NCBI GenBank assembly: GCA_037127315.1
Contig: JBBBDQ010001614.1
Location: 1,265,001 to 1,329,000, forward strand
DNA from: Ascarosepion bandense
Taxonomy: Eukaryota > Mollusca > Cephalopoda > Sepiida > Sepiidae
DNA: 64,000 nt
Direction of reading: 5' to 3'
The translations under genes were made by a program, and so were the position numbers. Each line of letters starts with the position of its first letter. Position 1 is the stretch's first letter. Under the pieces are notes generated by a model. It worked only from the letters and a program-made list of their open reading frames with translations. It was not told the DNA's origin and ran no database searches. Shown in pieces: positions 20,060 through 30,960 of the stretch.

Positions 20060-20540
20060 TCTGTTTGTAATATAACAATCTGGCCCCACCCGAGGAAGTG
20101 ATGCAAGCGATGGTGTTTCCCGTCGGTGAAGGGGTCGGCGAAACGACAAGACAGGTGTTTGTGAAATACATCCTGTCGAGGCCGGAGCGGATGTCGTTTG
20201 ACCTTATTTCCGACAGCGGCGGAAATGACTACGGAGGCAAACAGAAGAGGTGTCTCTTAGAATTACGTAGGTGTTGCGTGGGCGAGGCAAAACCGGAAGG
20301 AAAGTCCCGGTTCTAGAAGACTATATAAAGACCTCGACACACGGATTCGCCAGCAGAGAACGGCCAGTGGAAGCAGAGAAACACCACAGGCAAGACTACA
20401 CTCCTGTCAACCCATTCTATGTGCGCTCTCACCCTTCCGTTCTCTATTCCACACGGTTCGTCGTCATTAATAAAAATATAACCTTATATTTTTATATATG
20501 CGTGTTTGTTGTTTTGTCGTCGTACGGCGATATATAACAT
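20060..20540 (+). mobile_element. Candidate solo LTR or promoter-like unit
   Basis: The stretch is GC-richer than its surroundings. It has a TATA-like CTATATAAAG at 20322 and AATAAA at 20468, and plausible TG...CA limits (TGTTTGTAATATAACA at the left, ATATATAACA at the right). No protein motif is present. The spacing of TATA box and poly(A) signal fits an LTR, but no second copy, primer-binding site or target duplication was found, so a host promoter is possible. Confidence 0.35.
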
Positions 20541-20734
20541 GTTAACTTTCACATGATTTGCAATATATTGTACAGTAAAAACATTAGTATTATATTTGTG
20601 TTATAGGTACATAAAATCCTATTTAGTTAGTAATACATGTTTTAATTTCTTGACAAGAGCAATCGCTTTTCTCCTGCATTTCTATAGTAAAACATGTAGT
20701 TATAGTCTACGTATAATGCTTCTCTTCCTTGTCA

Positions 20735-20985
20735 GTCAGGTAAGCGTGATAGACGATTGGGCGATCATGTCTCGAACGAGACATAACTGACTAGGCAGAA
20801 GATTTTTCCCGCAGTAGATAACCATCATTTCTGCGGTAGACTGGTTGCCAACCCAATCTGTTCTGCCATTAAAACTATATCTGGAGAGAGAAGAGGCGGA
20901 TTAATACCTTTCCCAAGTGTATTTGCGCGTAAGTGAATGCAACAAATTCAACTAGAATTCGAACTGGGATCTCCCTATTCGGTCA
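20735..20985 (-). repeat. SINE-A, head truncated
   Basis: The 3' hairpin region and body are present. The tRNA-like head breaks off after GAATTCGAACTGGGATC. Confidence 0.75.
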
Positions 20986-21190
20986 GTAACGCAAAAAGCA
21001 ATTCATGATCACTAATAATTCCTTTCCTTCTAATATTCAACGCATTTCTATAGTAAATCATTGCAAAGCATTTTTATGATGCAAATAATATCCATATTCT
21101 ATCAGTAACGTTTGCATTAATTCTTGATCACAAATTATTCCTTCCATTCTGATATTCAATGTATTTCTATAGTGAAGATTTTCTTATATT
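20986..21190 (+). repeat. Diverged tandem pair (about 115 bp)
   Basis: The order CAGTAACG, TTCATGATCAC, AATTCCTT, ATTTCTATAGTAAA recurs with changes at about 20985-21058 and 21110-21174. Short relatives occur near 24600. Confidence 0.45.
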
Positions 21191-21204
21191 TTTGTGCACC
21201 GTGT

Positions 21205-21330
21205 TCATTTAGGACGTGAGTGATAATCACCCTCCACATTTTCCAGTCCTTTTTAGCTGTTACTAAAGATTTTTCGTTTTTCGATCTCTCCTAATCCCTT
21301 TTCTACCAAGTATTTACACACACTCTTGCC
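21205..21330 (-). repeat. LINE-C-type 3' end, single unit
   Basis: It matches the unit of the 2690-3315 array (TTTAGGACGTGAGTGAT, CTCCACATTTTCCAGTCC). Confidence 0.5.
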
Positions 21331-21429
21331 TTCAATATATTGTCAAATTTTCCAAGCCTTCTGCCGTCATTAAAAAAAAATACAGACATGCAGGCAGATA
21401 AACAGACACACGCACAAACATCTTGCCTT

Positions 21430-21559
21430 ATATATATACCGACTGACGCCATTTCAATGCTGGGTAAAAAAGCAATCGGAGTCTAACCGTACTGATGAGC
21501 TGTGATACGTCGAAACAGATCTCTCTGCGGATGACTATATTTATATCTGTCTGCGGATG

Positions 21560-21562
<3 letters not shown>
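21430..21562 (+). repeat. rep-N copy 1 (hammerhead-bearing repeat)
   Basis: It shares GGAGTCTAACCGTACTGATG and the sequence before it (a TTTCAATGCTGGG box resembling a tRNA B box) with 32640-32858 and 43450-43670. After the ribozyme motif the last 17 bp (CTGTCTGCGGATGAC) are repeated at 21545-21561, and then (TA)n starts. Confidence 0.75.
21487..21530 (+). ncRNA. Type-I hammerhead ribozyme motif N1
   Basis: Order on the plus strand: stem I strand CCGUA (21487-21491), core CUGAUGA (21492-21498), stem II GCUGU-GAU-ACGUC with one mismatch, core GAAA (21512-21515), a short stem III segment, cleavage triplet CUC, and the closing stem I strand UGCGG (21526-21530). All invariant core nucleotides are present. 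Stem III is minimal and carries a C-C mismatch, so activity may be weak. Confidence 0.7.
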
Positions 21563-21596
<34 letters not shown>

Positions 21597-21719
21597 TAAA
21601 CAAAAAGGAAAATTTTAATTAACATCAGAATTAGACAGTTGAAATTTCTAGGGCATGTATGCCCTAGAAATCCCAACTCTCTAATTCTGATGTTAATTAC
21701 AATTTTCCTTTTTGTTTAG
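21597..21719. repeat. 123-bp palindrome with almost no loop
   Basis: TAAACAAAAAGGAAAATT at the left and AATTTTCCTTTTTGTTTA at the right bound two 60-bp arms that meet at GGGCATGTATGCCC. A few mismatches. It directly abuts (TA)n. Confidence 0.85.
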
Positions 21720-22001
21720 TTTTGCTCTAAAACTTTACCGATTCTCAAACGTTTCAATCCGCGTTATTCTCAGCTTCCTTCTGTAGAACCACCTTTCCGT
21801 TTGCTTTGGTACGTTCCTCATTTGTGATAAGATTGTGTGACATTTTCTGTCATCCTAAATCCCATCTTTCCCAGTGGAGTATAGGCCATCGACGATACAT
21901 CATAATCGACGTGGGGGTCGTCGATGCTTCAGTAAAAATGTCTTTTTTTTTTACAGATAGGGGTGTTGACTCTAAGCAAACCCCTGTACCCACCTGGCGA
22001 G
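21720..22001. other. Unassigned; small inverted repeat
   Basis: No ORF of note. CATCGACGA and TCGTCGATG near 21887-21926 face each other. Confidence 0.35.
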
Positions 22002-22417
22002 GTAAACTGGTTGCAAACTAAGGCTAAATAATCCAACCTTCGCTGCTATTTAATCCATAGCTGGAGGGAGAAGAGATATACATTTCCCAAGAATATCTAA
22101 TCTTAACTTATTTATAAATGGAACTTTGTCTGTGTATGTGTGTGTGTGTCTGTATGTGTGTGTCCGTTACCTATAAACTCCGAAACGGCTGAACCGATTT
22201 TCTTGAAAATTTACACAGTTGTACTATAAGCGTCTGCGAGTGTTCTTGGCTAGGTTATGTGTCGAGGTACACTCGATAAATATGGAAAACCGAAAAAATG
22301 GAGTAATAGAAGGAGTTGTCCGATTTTAATCAAATTTGATACACTCATAGACAAAGACATAAGAAACGATTTTCAGAAGTTTCAAGGTTGCAGTTCTTAC
22401 AATAGCGCAGAAAATCG

Positions 22418-22454
<37 letters not shown>

Positions 22455-22935
22455 CAAAATGTTTGTGTGTGTGTCTGTTTATCTGCCTGTATGTCTGCAT
22501 GTTTTTCAGCCCTCTTATTTTAGTTTTTGCTTCGTGTTTGGCTCTAAGTAGGTATAATTGTAGTTCTTAGTCTCAGCCATGATACCATTTACTCAGAGAA
22601 CTTATTTAGCCTTCAAAATTCAGTTTACGACGAAAAAACTTATTTGATATCGATAGCAGGAAATCAAAATTTGACTTACATCCATTCATTTTTCTTTCAG
22701 TCTACGGTTTCACTTTAACTTGAAACAGCTATTGCTTTTTAGTCTTTCATGTCAACGTTTAAAGAGTATGAGGTCCAGGACCATGGATTAGTTTTAAAGC
22801 TTTCATTACACCCGAGCAACGCCGGGCTATACTGCTAGTTTGCGCATAAGTGAATGCAACGAATTCAAGTGGAATTCGAACTCGGCTCTCCGATTTCTCA
22901 TTTAGAGACGATATCTACTACACTAAAACGCACAT
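22002..22935 (-). repeat. SINE-A split by a Helitron
   Basis: The two parts 22002-22095 and 22839-22935 join into a continuous SINE-A body (AGAATA then TTTGCGC against the family AGGGTATTTGCGC). The head end is at 22935. The 3' portion with the hairpin is absent. Confidence 0.85.
22096..22838 (+). mobile_element. Non-autonomous Helitron, 743 bp, complete ends
   Basis: It starts TCTAATCTTAAC and ends with the hairpin CCCG-AGCAACGC-CGGG ten bases before CTAG. It lies exactly between A (22095) and T (22839) of a SINE-A without target duplication. Start TC, end CTAG, 3' hairpin and A^T target are the hallmarks of Helitrons. No Rep/helicase is encoded. An internal (TA)n and TG-rich part are present. 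Relatives lie at 27640, 27812, 49049 and 56303. Confidence 0.9.
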
Positions 22936-22976
22936 CCATTTACTGTCATACCTGCTGAGAAAGTTGCAATAAATAT

Positions 22977-23099
22977 TAGCTGAAACCCCATGGTACCCTT
23001 CCCCCGACGGCAGTATCTCTCCTTCGGAAAGGTCCTGTCATCATTCCTCGGCGCCTGGGGCGTCTCTAGAAACGCTTAGTGCCGAGGGGGCTTCAGCAA
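22977..23099. other. GC-rich island with nested inverted repeats
   Basis: Outer arms GCTGAAACCCC and GGGGGCTTCAGC enclose a second pair, CCTCGGC and GCCGAGG, with GGCGTC/AACGCT inside. It stands out in composition from the flanks. It could be a structured RNA or a transposon end; no family recognised. Confidence 0.45.
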
Positions 23100-23263
23100 T
23101 TTCTAACAATATTGTATAACAGTTAACTACTCTTTTCTTTGTTTCTAACGATATTTTCCTGTTTCTTCATCCTTTTCTTAGCTTTTGGAAGGAATATTTC
23201 TTTATCACAATGCCCCTTCGGATTTTGGTGTCCCACCTTTTGGCCTTTGTTAAAACACTCAGT

Positions 23264-23876
23264 CAGTTAAGTGCCATACTTGATACATACTTGGGCAATC
23301 ATGTCTCGAAAGAGTCATGACCGACTGGGCAGAAGATTATCCCGCAGTAGGTTGCCATTGCTTTCTGCGGTAGACTGGTTGCCAGCCAAGGCTATAGAGC
23401 TAATCAGTCCTGCCCTTTAATTTATAGCTGGTGGGAAAAGAGATTATATTACATTATTATATTGAGTATAATTAGTGGGGGATCAGTTTATTACTTCATA
23501 ACAATAGAAAACAGATCCCCCACTTTATGCCCAGTAGAAGTTTTAATTATGTTTCCAACTATTATATTCAGTCAGTCAGTTAAGTGCCATACTTGATACA
23601 TACTTGGGCAATCATGTGCGAAAGAGTCATGACCGACTGGGCAGAAGATTATCCCGCAGTAGGTTGACATTGCTTTCTGCGGTAGACTGGTTGCCAGCCA
23701 AGTCTATAGAACCCAATCTGTTCTGTTATTTGACCCATAACTCGAGAGAAGAGACGGATTAATACCTTTTCCAAAGGTATTTGCGCGTAAGTGAATGCAA
23801 GGAATTCAGCTGGAATTCGAACTCGGCTCCCCGATTCCTCGTTCTGAGTCAATATCCACTGCAACACAACGCACAT
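23264..23876 (-). repeat. SINE-A with duplicated body and PAL spacer
   Basis: On the minus strand: complete head and body (23876 to 23573), a PAL unit (about 23572 to 23441), then a second SINE-A 3' body (23440 to 23264). It is the shortest member of the head + (body + PAL)n + body architecture also seen at 53369-54527. Confidence 0.85.
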
Positions 23877-23919
23877 AAAACACTACTGTGATATATAAAT
23901 TTTTGTAGTTTGTAATATT

Positions 23920-24230
23920 TGTAGTTTTTAATGTTTTTAATCATAAAAAGGCTGATTTAGTCAGATTCTAATGAAAAAATTTTGTTTTTATTCTTTTTTA
24001 TTTTAGAAAACTGAAAATGTCTTCTAGTTTTGTATTTAAAAATGTTTTGCTAAGAATATTTTTTTTTCTTCAAAAATGTTGTGGTCATAATTTTTTCTTC
24101 AAAAATGAATTGTTGGTAAAATTTTTCCTTCAAAAATGTGTATTTTTCTTTAAAAGTCAATTTTTATGTATATATTTCTATAAAAGTGTATTTTTATACT
24201 TTCATAGTGTTTTGACCCCAGTTTAGTATG
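23920..24230 (-). repeat. rep-I partial
   Basis: A/T-rich central part with repeated TTCTTCAAAAATG words, ending TTTCATAGTGTTTTGACCCC. Confidence 0.6.
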
Positions 24231-24461
24231 TCTGATTAGTAATTCCCATGTTATGCTGTTTCTTTTTTGATAATTTTATATTTTATTTTCTTACAATTGC
24301 TGGTGAGTCCTTTAGCCTCCAGTTTTCTTTCACTAAACATATAAAGACGTTATGATTTCATTATTGCATTCAGTTCTGACCAATGCAATTATGCAAATAA
24401 TACTTAAAAATGAATTTAAAGTATACATACTTTTAATGTATAATTTAAATTCTTTTTTAAT

Positions 24462-24610
24462 ACTGTCAGTAACACTGGCACTTTTTTAATCCCGTCAGTA
24501 ACACTGGCACTTTTTTAATACTGTCAGTAACACTGGCACTTTTTTAATCCCGTCAGTAACACTGGCACTTTTTTAATCCCGTCAGTAACACTGGCACTTT
24601 TTTAATCCCG
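24462..24610 (+). repeat. 29-bp minisatellite (5 copies)
   Basis: GTCAGTAAC starts at 24465, 24494, 24523, 24552 and 24581, exactly 29 bp apart. Units alternate ACTGTC and CCCGTC at the start. Confidence 0.95.
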
Positions 24611-25112
24611 TTAATTCTAATTTTTCTGATGGTCAATACATTTCTACAATAAAGACATTAGCTATGAATTTACATTATAGATATAATACCGTTATTATTT
24701 CATTAATAATAATTTATTAATTCCTTTCCTTCTTATTCAATTGCAAAATATAGAGGAATTTTGCAAAATATAGAGGAATTTTGCAAAAGGCTGACGGGAA
24801 TTGAAATTCTAACAATAATTAGTATTGCTGAAGTCATTGCTAAAACTTTTTTCGAGATTTTACAACTCTACATTTTGCTCAATTTTGCAAACCAATCGAT
24901 GAAAGTTGCATCAGCTGATTTGTTTGGGAAAATACTTTTAGAAAATTCTTACTTCACGGTTTAATAATTTCTTTAATTTTAGAGGACTTCCTACAAAACA
25001 AAGAATTTTTACGAAAAATTCTGTTATCATTCTTAACAGCAAAGAATATATTCTTAGGATTTCTTTCTCTTAAGCATGCGATATACAGCTGACTAAATAT
25101 CATGAGTTCATG
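24611..25112. other. No gene recognised; short tandem duplication
   Basis: A 21-bp GCAAAATATAGAGGAATTTT unit is repeated at 24744-24787. Nothing else recognised. Confidence 0.4.
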
Positions 25113-25425
25113 CCTTCTATAGAAGTTAAATTTTAATGACTATAATTTTTTTCATTTCAGTGTAAATTCCATTGCTTCATTCCCTGTATAGAAAAGAAAT
25201 TTTAATGACTGTAATTTTTTGATCTCAATGTAAATTCCATTCATTCATACTCTGTATAGAGATTAAATTTTACTGACTATAATTTTTTTCATTTCAGTGT
25301 AAATTCCATTGCTTCATTCCCTGTATAAAAGGGAAATTTTAATGGCTGTAATTTTTTTTATCTCACCGTAAATTCCATTAATTCATACCCTGTATAGAGA
25401 TTAAATTTTAATGACTATAATTTCT
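25113..25425 (+). repeat. 73-bp tandem repeat in an A-B-A-B order
   Basis: Four units of about 73 bp share TTTTAATGACT and GTAAATTCCATT. Units 1 and 3 (CATTTCAGTG, TTGCTTCATTCCC) resemble each other more than 2 and 4 (ATCTCA, ATTCATAC), giving a dimeric higher-order repeat of about 146 bp. Confidence 0.8.
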
Positions 25426-25917
25426 TGCAATATCTCGACGAGTGTTGAAAACTTCAAAGTATTTAGTATCGTTGAAGTTATCGCTATCATTTTTTTTGTC
25501 GAGATTTAAAAACTCTACGTTTCGTTGAATTTCGTACACTAATCGGTGAAAATTGTATAAGCGAATTTGTTTGGAAAATACTTTGACATAAACTCTACTT
25601 TATGTTTTTTTCTTACTCTTGAGCTTGCAACATACAATTTGCTATGCGTAAATATTTCTTTCTAGAGCCAAATTCTAGCTTTTTGAAGCTTTGGCCTTGT
25701 TAATTATATTGCCGAAAATAAAAGTGGCTTAGAAGATGCTTGACGAAAATCAATCTAACTTTGTTGAAAGGTGTGTATTGGGTGGGGGGGAGGTCTGACT
25801 GGCTAAGTCATTTGGTGCCTGTCCCCAGTGTAGAATGAAGAATAACAACGTATTAACTTAATTTGCATTGGAAAGTTTTGTAATTTGCTTGAAACATTGG
25901 GTATATTAGGAATATGG
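25426..25917. other. No feature recognised
   Basis: No ORF, RNA or repeat family seen. A G-run (GGTGGGGGGGAGG) lies near 25781. Confidence 0.4.
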
Positions 25918-26263
25918 TTAGGTTTTGAAGGCTGTCACAATGCGCTTGGTAAAATAAAGGAAGGTAAAGAAGTTGTTGGATATTACCTATTTATTATACA
26001 TTAATATTGAGATCAAAAATCTCATCTTCAGAATTACAGGAGAGCTTCTATCTATCTACCGATCTATCTGTATAGTTAGGTTTTGAAGGCTGTCACAATA
26101 AAAAAAATAAAGGAAGGTAAAGAAACTGTTGGGTATTACCTATGTATTGTACATTAATATTTCTAGAATAAAATATCATCTTCAGAATGTTAGAAGAGCT
26201 TGTGTTCGAGTCCGTGCCTTTCATTGAATGGTCATTCCGGGCTGCTGCTGCTGTCGTTAATTG

Positions 26264-26264
<1 letters not shown>

Positions 26265-26304
<40 letters not shown>

Positions 26305-26364
26305 TGTGTGTGCGCGCGTGTGTGTGTGTGTGGGTGTGGTATATATATATATATATATATATAT
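26265..26364 (+). repeat. (TG)n followed by (TA)n
   Basis: TG runs with CGCG interruptions, then 24 bp of TA. Confidence 0.9.
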
Positions 26365-26436
26365 GGGATTGATAGTTAGGACCTTTTTATGGTCTAATGG
26401 TATTAGTCTGCTTTAATATGTGGTTTATCTACGTAT

Positions 26437-26633
26437 GTTGGAGTAGATAGACTAAACTATCGCCCGGTTCACACTCCACCCACGTCTATTGAACAGGTGA
26501 AGAGGCTCATCCCTTGTTCCCTGTTTAGGATGTGGTTTCCGGCTTTCTCTTTTCCAAACTTTTCACTCTTACGTAGCCCCCTGCACATCAGTAGCGTTAC
26601 CGCCTTGCTCGGGGTGATATGATTAAAAAAGAA
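26437..26633 (+). repeat. SINE-E, complete single module
   Basis: Body from TTGGAGTAGATAGAC through ACGTCTATTGAACAGG, then the LINE-B-type tail (GGCGTTACCGCC stem-loop, GATATGATTAAAA). This 195-bp copy is the best model of the family unit. It lies inside the rep-G inverted repeat. Confidence 0.85.
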
Positions 26634-27639
26634 AATGTGTTGACCTGACCGTTAGTTTAACTTTTGCCATATGGAAGAGGGCTTTTTATGACTAGTGTGT
26701 CATGTGTACGTGTTTATGTGCGTATACTTCATGTATTTTATTTTATTTTACTTTATTTTGTATATATATATATATATTATTTTGTTTTATTCATTTCATT
26801 TTATTTTAGGAATGACCATTCATTGAAAGGCATGGACTCGAACGCAAGCTCTTCTAACATTCTGAAGATGAAATTTTAATCTCGAAATATTATTTTGATC
26901 TTAAAATATTAATGAATAATAAATAAGTAATGCCCAACAAGTTCTTTACTTTCCTTTATTTTACTAAACGTATTGTGACAGCCTTAAAAACCTAAACATA
27001 ATCTTAATTTGTATGTTAAATAATACAAATTTAAAAATGAAAATGTATCTGTGTACCCTAGTAAAGCCAACTTTATTTGTACTTTCATACCTGTTTGTAA
27101 TTCTCCCCAAAATTTAGTTACAATCATTTCATATACAGCTATTTTAGACGGTGTGACGAACTAACGGACGGACGGACGGACGGACTAACGGGCGTCTAAG
27201 AATTTTATATATATAGATTATTCATTTTGTCATCTGCGTTCTTCTTATATGTCTTTGACATTTGCCCTGTGACTATAAATGTAATATTGGGAGTGACTGA
27301 AAGCTTTCGTGCATCTGTTTATGCAATCCTATCTGCGGCACCCCGGGTCGTATAATCTTATTTGCTTAACATTAATGTACACTTAATTAAACACTCTTCC
27401 AGATTAAATTCTTAAATCTCTGCGATATGAAATTGCTTAAGAATTTAATCAGATTTAAAAATTATCATTCTTGCAACGGTTGAAGAGGATGAAAATTACC
27501 TCCTTTTTTCGTCATTTTTTTAAAAAATTTTCTTGAAAAGCCTGCAAGTTTTAACCTAGTTTATAAAATAGCAGTTCTTTCCCTTAACAGAAGCAGAAAC
27601 AAGAAGAAGGTAAATTTTTATTTCAAAATTATATTCTAA

Positions 27640-27710
27640 CTAGCACTATAGCCCGGCGTTGCTCGGGTGTAATAAAAGCTTTAAAACGGTCCCAGAGCTC
27701 AGACTCAGCC
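27640..27710 (-). mobile_element. Helitron 3' end fragment
   Basis: It starts with the inverted CTAG terminus (27640-27643) and the CCCGGCGTTGCTCGGG hairpin. Similarity fades after about 70 bp. Confidence 0.65.
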
Positions 27711-27756
27711 TAAAGAATATTTGAAATAATAAAATATTTTTTACCAATCGCACCTA

Positions 27757-27811
<55 letters not shown>
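27757..27811. repeat. (TA)n microsatellite
   Basis: About 54 bp of TA that ends exactly at the inverted Helitron terminus. Confidence 0.95.
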
Positions 27812-27812
<1 letters not shown>

Positions 27813-28515
27813 TAGCAGTATAGCCCGGCGTTGCTCGGGTGTAATGAAAGCTTTAAAACTAATTCATGATCCTGGAGCTCATACTCTTTGGACGTTGGGT
27901 CAAATGACTAAAAAGCAATAATTGTTTCCAGTTAAAGCGAAACCGTAGACTGAAAGAAAAATGAATGGATGTAAGTCAAATTTTGATTTCCTGGTATCGA
28001 TATCAAATAAGTTTTTTCGTCGTAAACTGAATTTTGAAGACTAAATAAGTCCTTTGAGTAAATGTTATCATGGCTGAGACTAAGAACTACAATTATACCT
28101 ACTTAGAGCAAAATCCGAAGCAAAAACTAAAATAAAAAGGCTGGAAAAAATGCAGACATACAGGCAGATAAACAGACACACACAAACATTTTGCCTTTTA
28201 TATATATTATCTATTTTCTGCACTATTGTAAGAACTGCAACCTTGAAACTTCTGAATATCGTTTCTTATGTCTTTTTCTATGAGTGTATCAAATTTGATT
28301 AAAATCGGACACTCCTTCTATTTCCCAATTTTTTCAATTATCGATTGTCCATATTTATCGGGTGTACCTCGACACAAAACCTAGCTAAGAACACTCGCAG
28401 ACGCTTATAGTACAATGTGTAAATTTTCAAGAAAATCGGTTCATCCGTTTCGGAGTCTATAGGCAACGGACACACACACACAGACAAAGTTCTATTTATA
28501 AATACGTTTAAATAG
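27812..28515 (-). mobile_element. Non-autonomous Helitron, near complete
   Basis: The 3' CTAG terminus and hairpin lie at 27812. The body matches 22096-22838 on the other strand through GAAAATCGGTTCATCCG to GTTCTATTTATAAATACG. The exact 5' TC end is unclear. Confidence 0.8.
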
Positions 28516-29929
28516 CTAAGTTATACCTTCAACGTTTTATTCTAGCTTAATTAATTGATTATACACAGATCTGCACTGAGCCCAATGCAGACAACAAAAA
28601 GGCCAATATTTAGTCTACGCTTTTTAAAATGAAAATATTTACATTGCTTCCAGGCATATTTTTTTTTTTTTGTTCAGTTTTTGTCTTCTCAACTGAAGTG
28701 GCCGGTATTAAGAATTTGTTAAAACATTTCGCAATATGGCAAGGGAAGGGAAAATCCGTCTTTTCCAGTGCGGATTTTTGAAAAACGACATTTTAGGAAA
28801 TGTCGATGTTGTAGCGTCTAAGTAGTTATCATATATACATGCTTGTATATATTGCAAATATAGCAAGTCCTTTTCAAGAAACCAATATGCAAGGCTGAAA
28901 TATTTCGCAACTTAATGGCAAAGAATAAAAATGAATCTCGATTACCTGCCTTCACCCGAGTCTCTTAATGAAATCTGCTTTCAAATAACCAAAATTCCCC
29001 TAAAGCAAACCCGAGATTACCAAATTAGTTCTATTCAGTTTTTACATCTGTACATATTAAGACCCTGGGCACGGATATTCTGAACTAGAACCACACCCAG
29101 TACTTCTTGGGGTGGTCTTCGTAATCGCCCATTCATCTACCTCTTCTTTTTTTATATAAAAAAATTCTTATTACTTTTGCAATAAAATGGGGAAAAAAGG
29201 GGATAAATTATGAAAGAATAAAAAAAAAATGTCAGAGGAAAATAAATAAATAAGTTGGTTTTGTGAATTGCAGATATGATTTGTTGTTTTCAAGACTAGA
29301 GAGTTAGGATTTGCGTCCTGACGAGGGGTCCAGGCTATATACATCACGTTCTATTCAGTACGCACAACATACACAATTGAAACACGGGCTATTTTAATGT
29401 TGATGCAAATAACGTCCCATTGTTCCCGTTCAGCAATGACTGATTACAAATTAAACCTTGTAGTATTTTTCTTCTTTTGTCCAGTCAATCATTCAGTTTT
29501 CTTCGTTATCTTATTAGTCTGTGATAAAGCGAGATTTTTTTCCGACATGGTATGAGAGGTGTGTTTTTCTGTTGCCTGTAGGTACGACTGCTCAATAGCC
29601 CTCATCAGTAGGGGTCTCTCGACTCAAGCAACTGACCTGCTCTACCCATAGCTATATTTCCCCTGCCTATTCATCATCAAACAAGATCTTTATTTCTTCC
29701 TTCCTTATTTTTTTTTCTCAATTGACACTATTTTTGTTCTTTTTCTTTTTTAGCCGGGAGCAACCAAACGGTTTCTTTATTCTTTACTTCCGTCAGTCTT
29801 TCCTCTTCCATATCGCCTACTTCCGGGCTATTTTTAGCGATAGACTGAAGGAAAAAAAGAGAAAGCTTTAATATTGCTTCTCTGTGTCAAACACTAATGC
29901 AGCTAAATTAGATAATTCATTCTTTTACC
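28516..29929. other. No feature recognised
   Basis: No ORF, RNA gene or repeat family shared with the rest of the window. It is the longest stretch free of recognised elements and may be unique sequence. Confidence 0.4.
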
Positions 29930-29978
29930 GTTTTGTTCTTTATCTTCCTTTTCCCTTTTTCTTCATCTTCTTTTAGAT

Positions 29979-30037
<59 letters not shown>

Positions 30038-30591
30038 GCTAATCTGGCGCTTATTTCTTTGCCTCTTGGTGGAAATTTCCGCCATCTTAATCACTCTTCT
30101 TTCTTCCTTTTTTTTCATTTTTTGGGGTTCCTCCCTTTATGCTTTTAAGCTGTTTTTTTCATGATCTAATCTTCTCTTTTTTTTTCTTCTTTTTCATTAC
30201 CTCCTTACCTCACCTCACGTTTTTCTCTCTTAGTTATATAATCGAAAAGAAAAGAAAAGACGATAGTATTTCAAAAGCCGTCATTCATATTATTTTTTTT
30301 TTCTATAAACCATTTTCTTCTCATCTTTATTTTCTACTTTCCGTTTTTATTATTTCCTTTTGTTTTTTTCCTGAGTTCATTCTTTCAATTTGTCTATCCT
30401 TCGTTCATTTTTCTCTTTACTTTTTTTCTCAGTGTCAGCTTCATTCACTTTCACTCACTTTCAAAACATTCATTCGTTCTAATTACCCTACGGATTCTTT
30501 TCTTGCCATCCCCTATTTTTTTTTTTTTTTGCATTTAAGTTTTCTTTTTTTCTTTCTTTCTTTTTTCTCTTTCTTTTTCTTTCTTTCTTTT

Positions 30592-30634
<43 letters not shown>

Positions 30635-30960
30635 CTTCTTCTTTCTTTTATATTTCTTTCTTTCTTTTTCTTTTTTCTTTCTTCTTTCTTTCTTCTTTAT
30701 TCTTTCTTTCTTTCTTTCTTCCTTTCTTTCTCAATTTTCTTCTAATTCCATTTTTATTTTCTCTTCTCTTTTCTCATTCTCTCTCTTTTTTTTCTATCTA
30801 TCTATTTCCATCGATCATGCTACCTCTCCTCTACACTTTCCATCCGTTTTCTGTTTTTAACATTCCCTTTCCTCTTCGTCTTTCTATTCATTGTCATCAT
30901 TTTTCCCCGTTTTTTTTTCTTTCTCTCTCAACATATCTTTACCTTACATTTTCTACCTAT
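29930..30960 (+). repeat. 1-kb polypyrimidine region with (CT)n and (TTTC)n
   Basis: It has (CT)n at 29983-30039 and TTTC-rich runs at 30545-30730. A 309-codon F/L/S frame across it is compositional. The strand asymmetry could favour triplex or R-loop formation. Confidence 0.85.

Larger units (their letters stand above)
25918..26998. repeat. rep-G: tandem pair plus inverted third copy
   Basis: The unit GGTTTTGAAGGCTGTCACAA to CATCTTCAGAAT occurs at 25918-26060 and 26078-26190 in plus orientation and at 26860-26998 inverted. The second and inverted copies also share the adjacent TTCATTGAATGGTCATTCC, so 26078-26250 and 26806-26998 form a long inverted repeat around 555 bp of other sequence. 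Confidence 0.75.

Noticed and set aside
24462..24610. CRISPR-like regular repeats
   Set aside because: There are no unique spacers; it is a 29-bp minisatellite in a eukaryotic setting.
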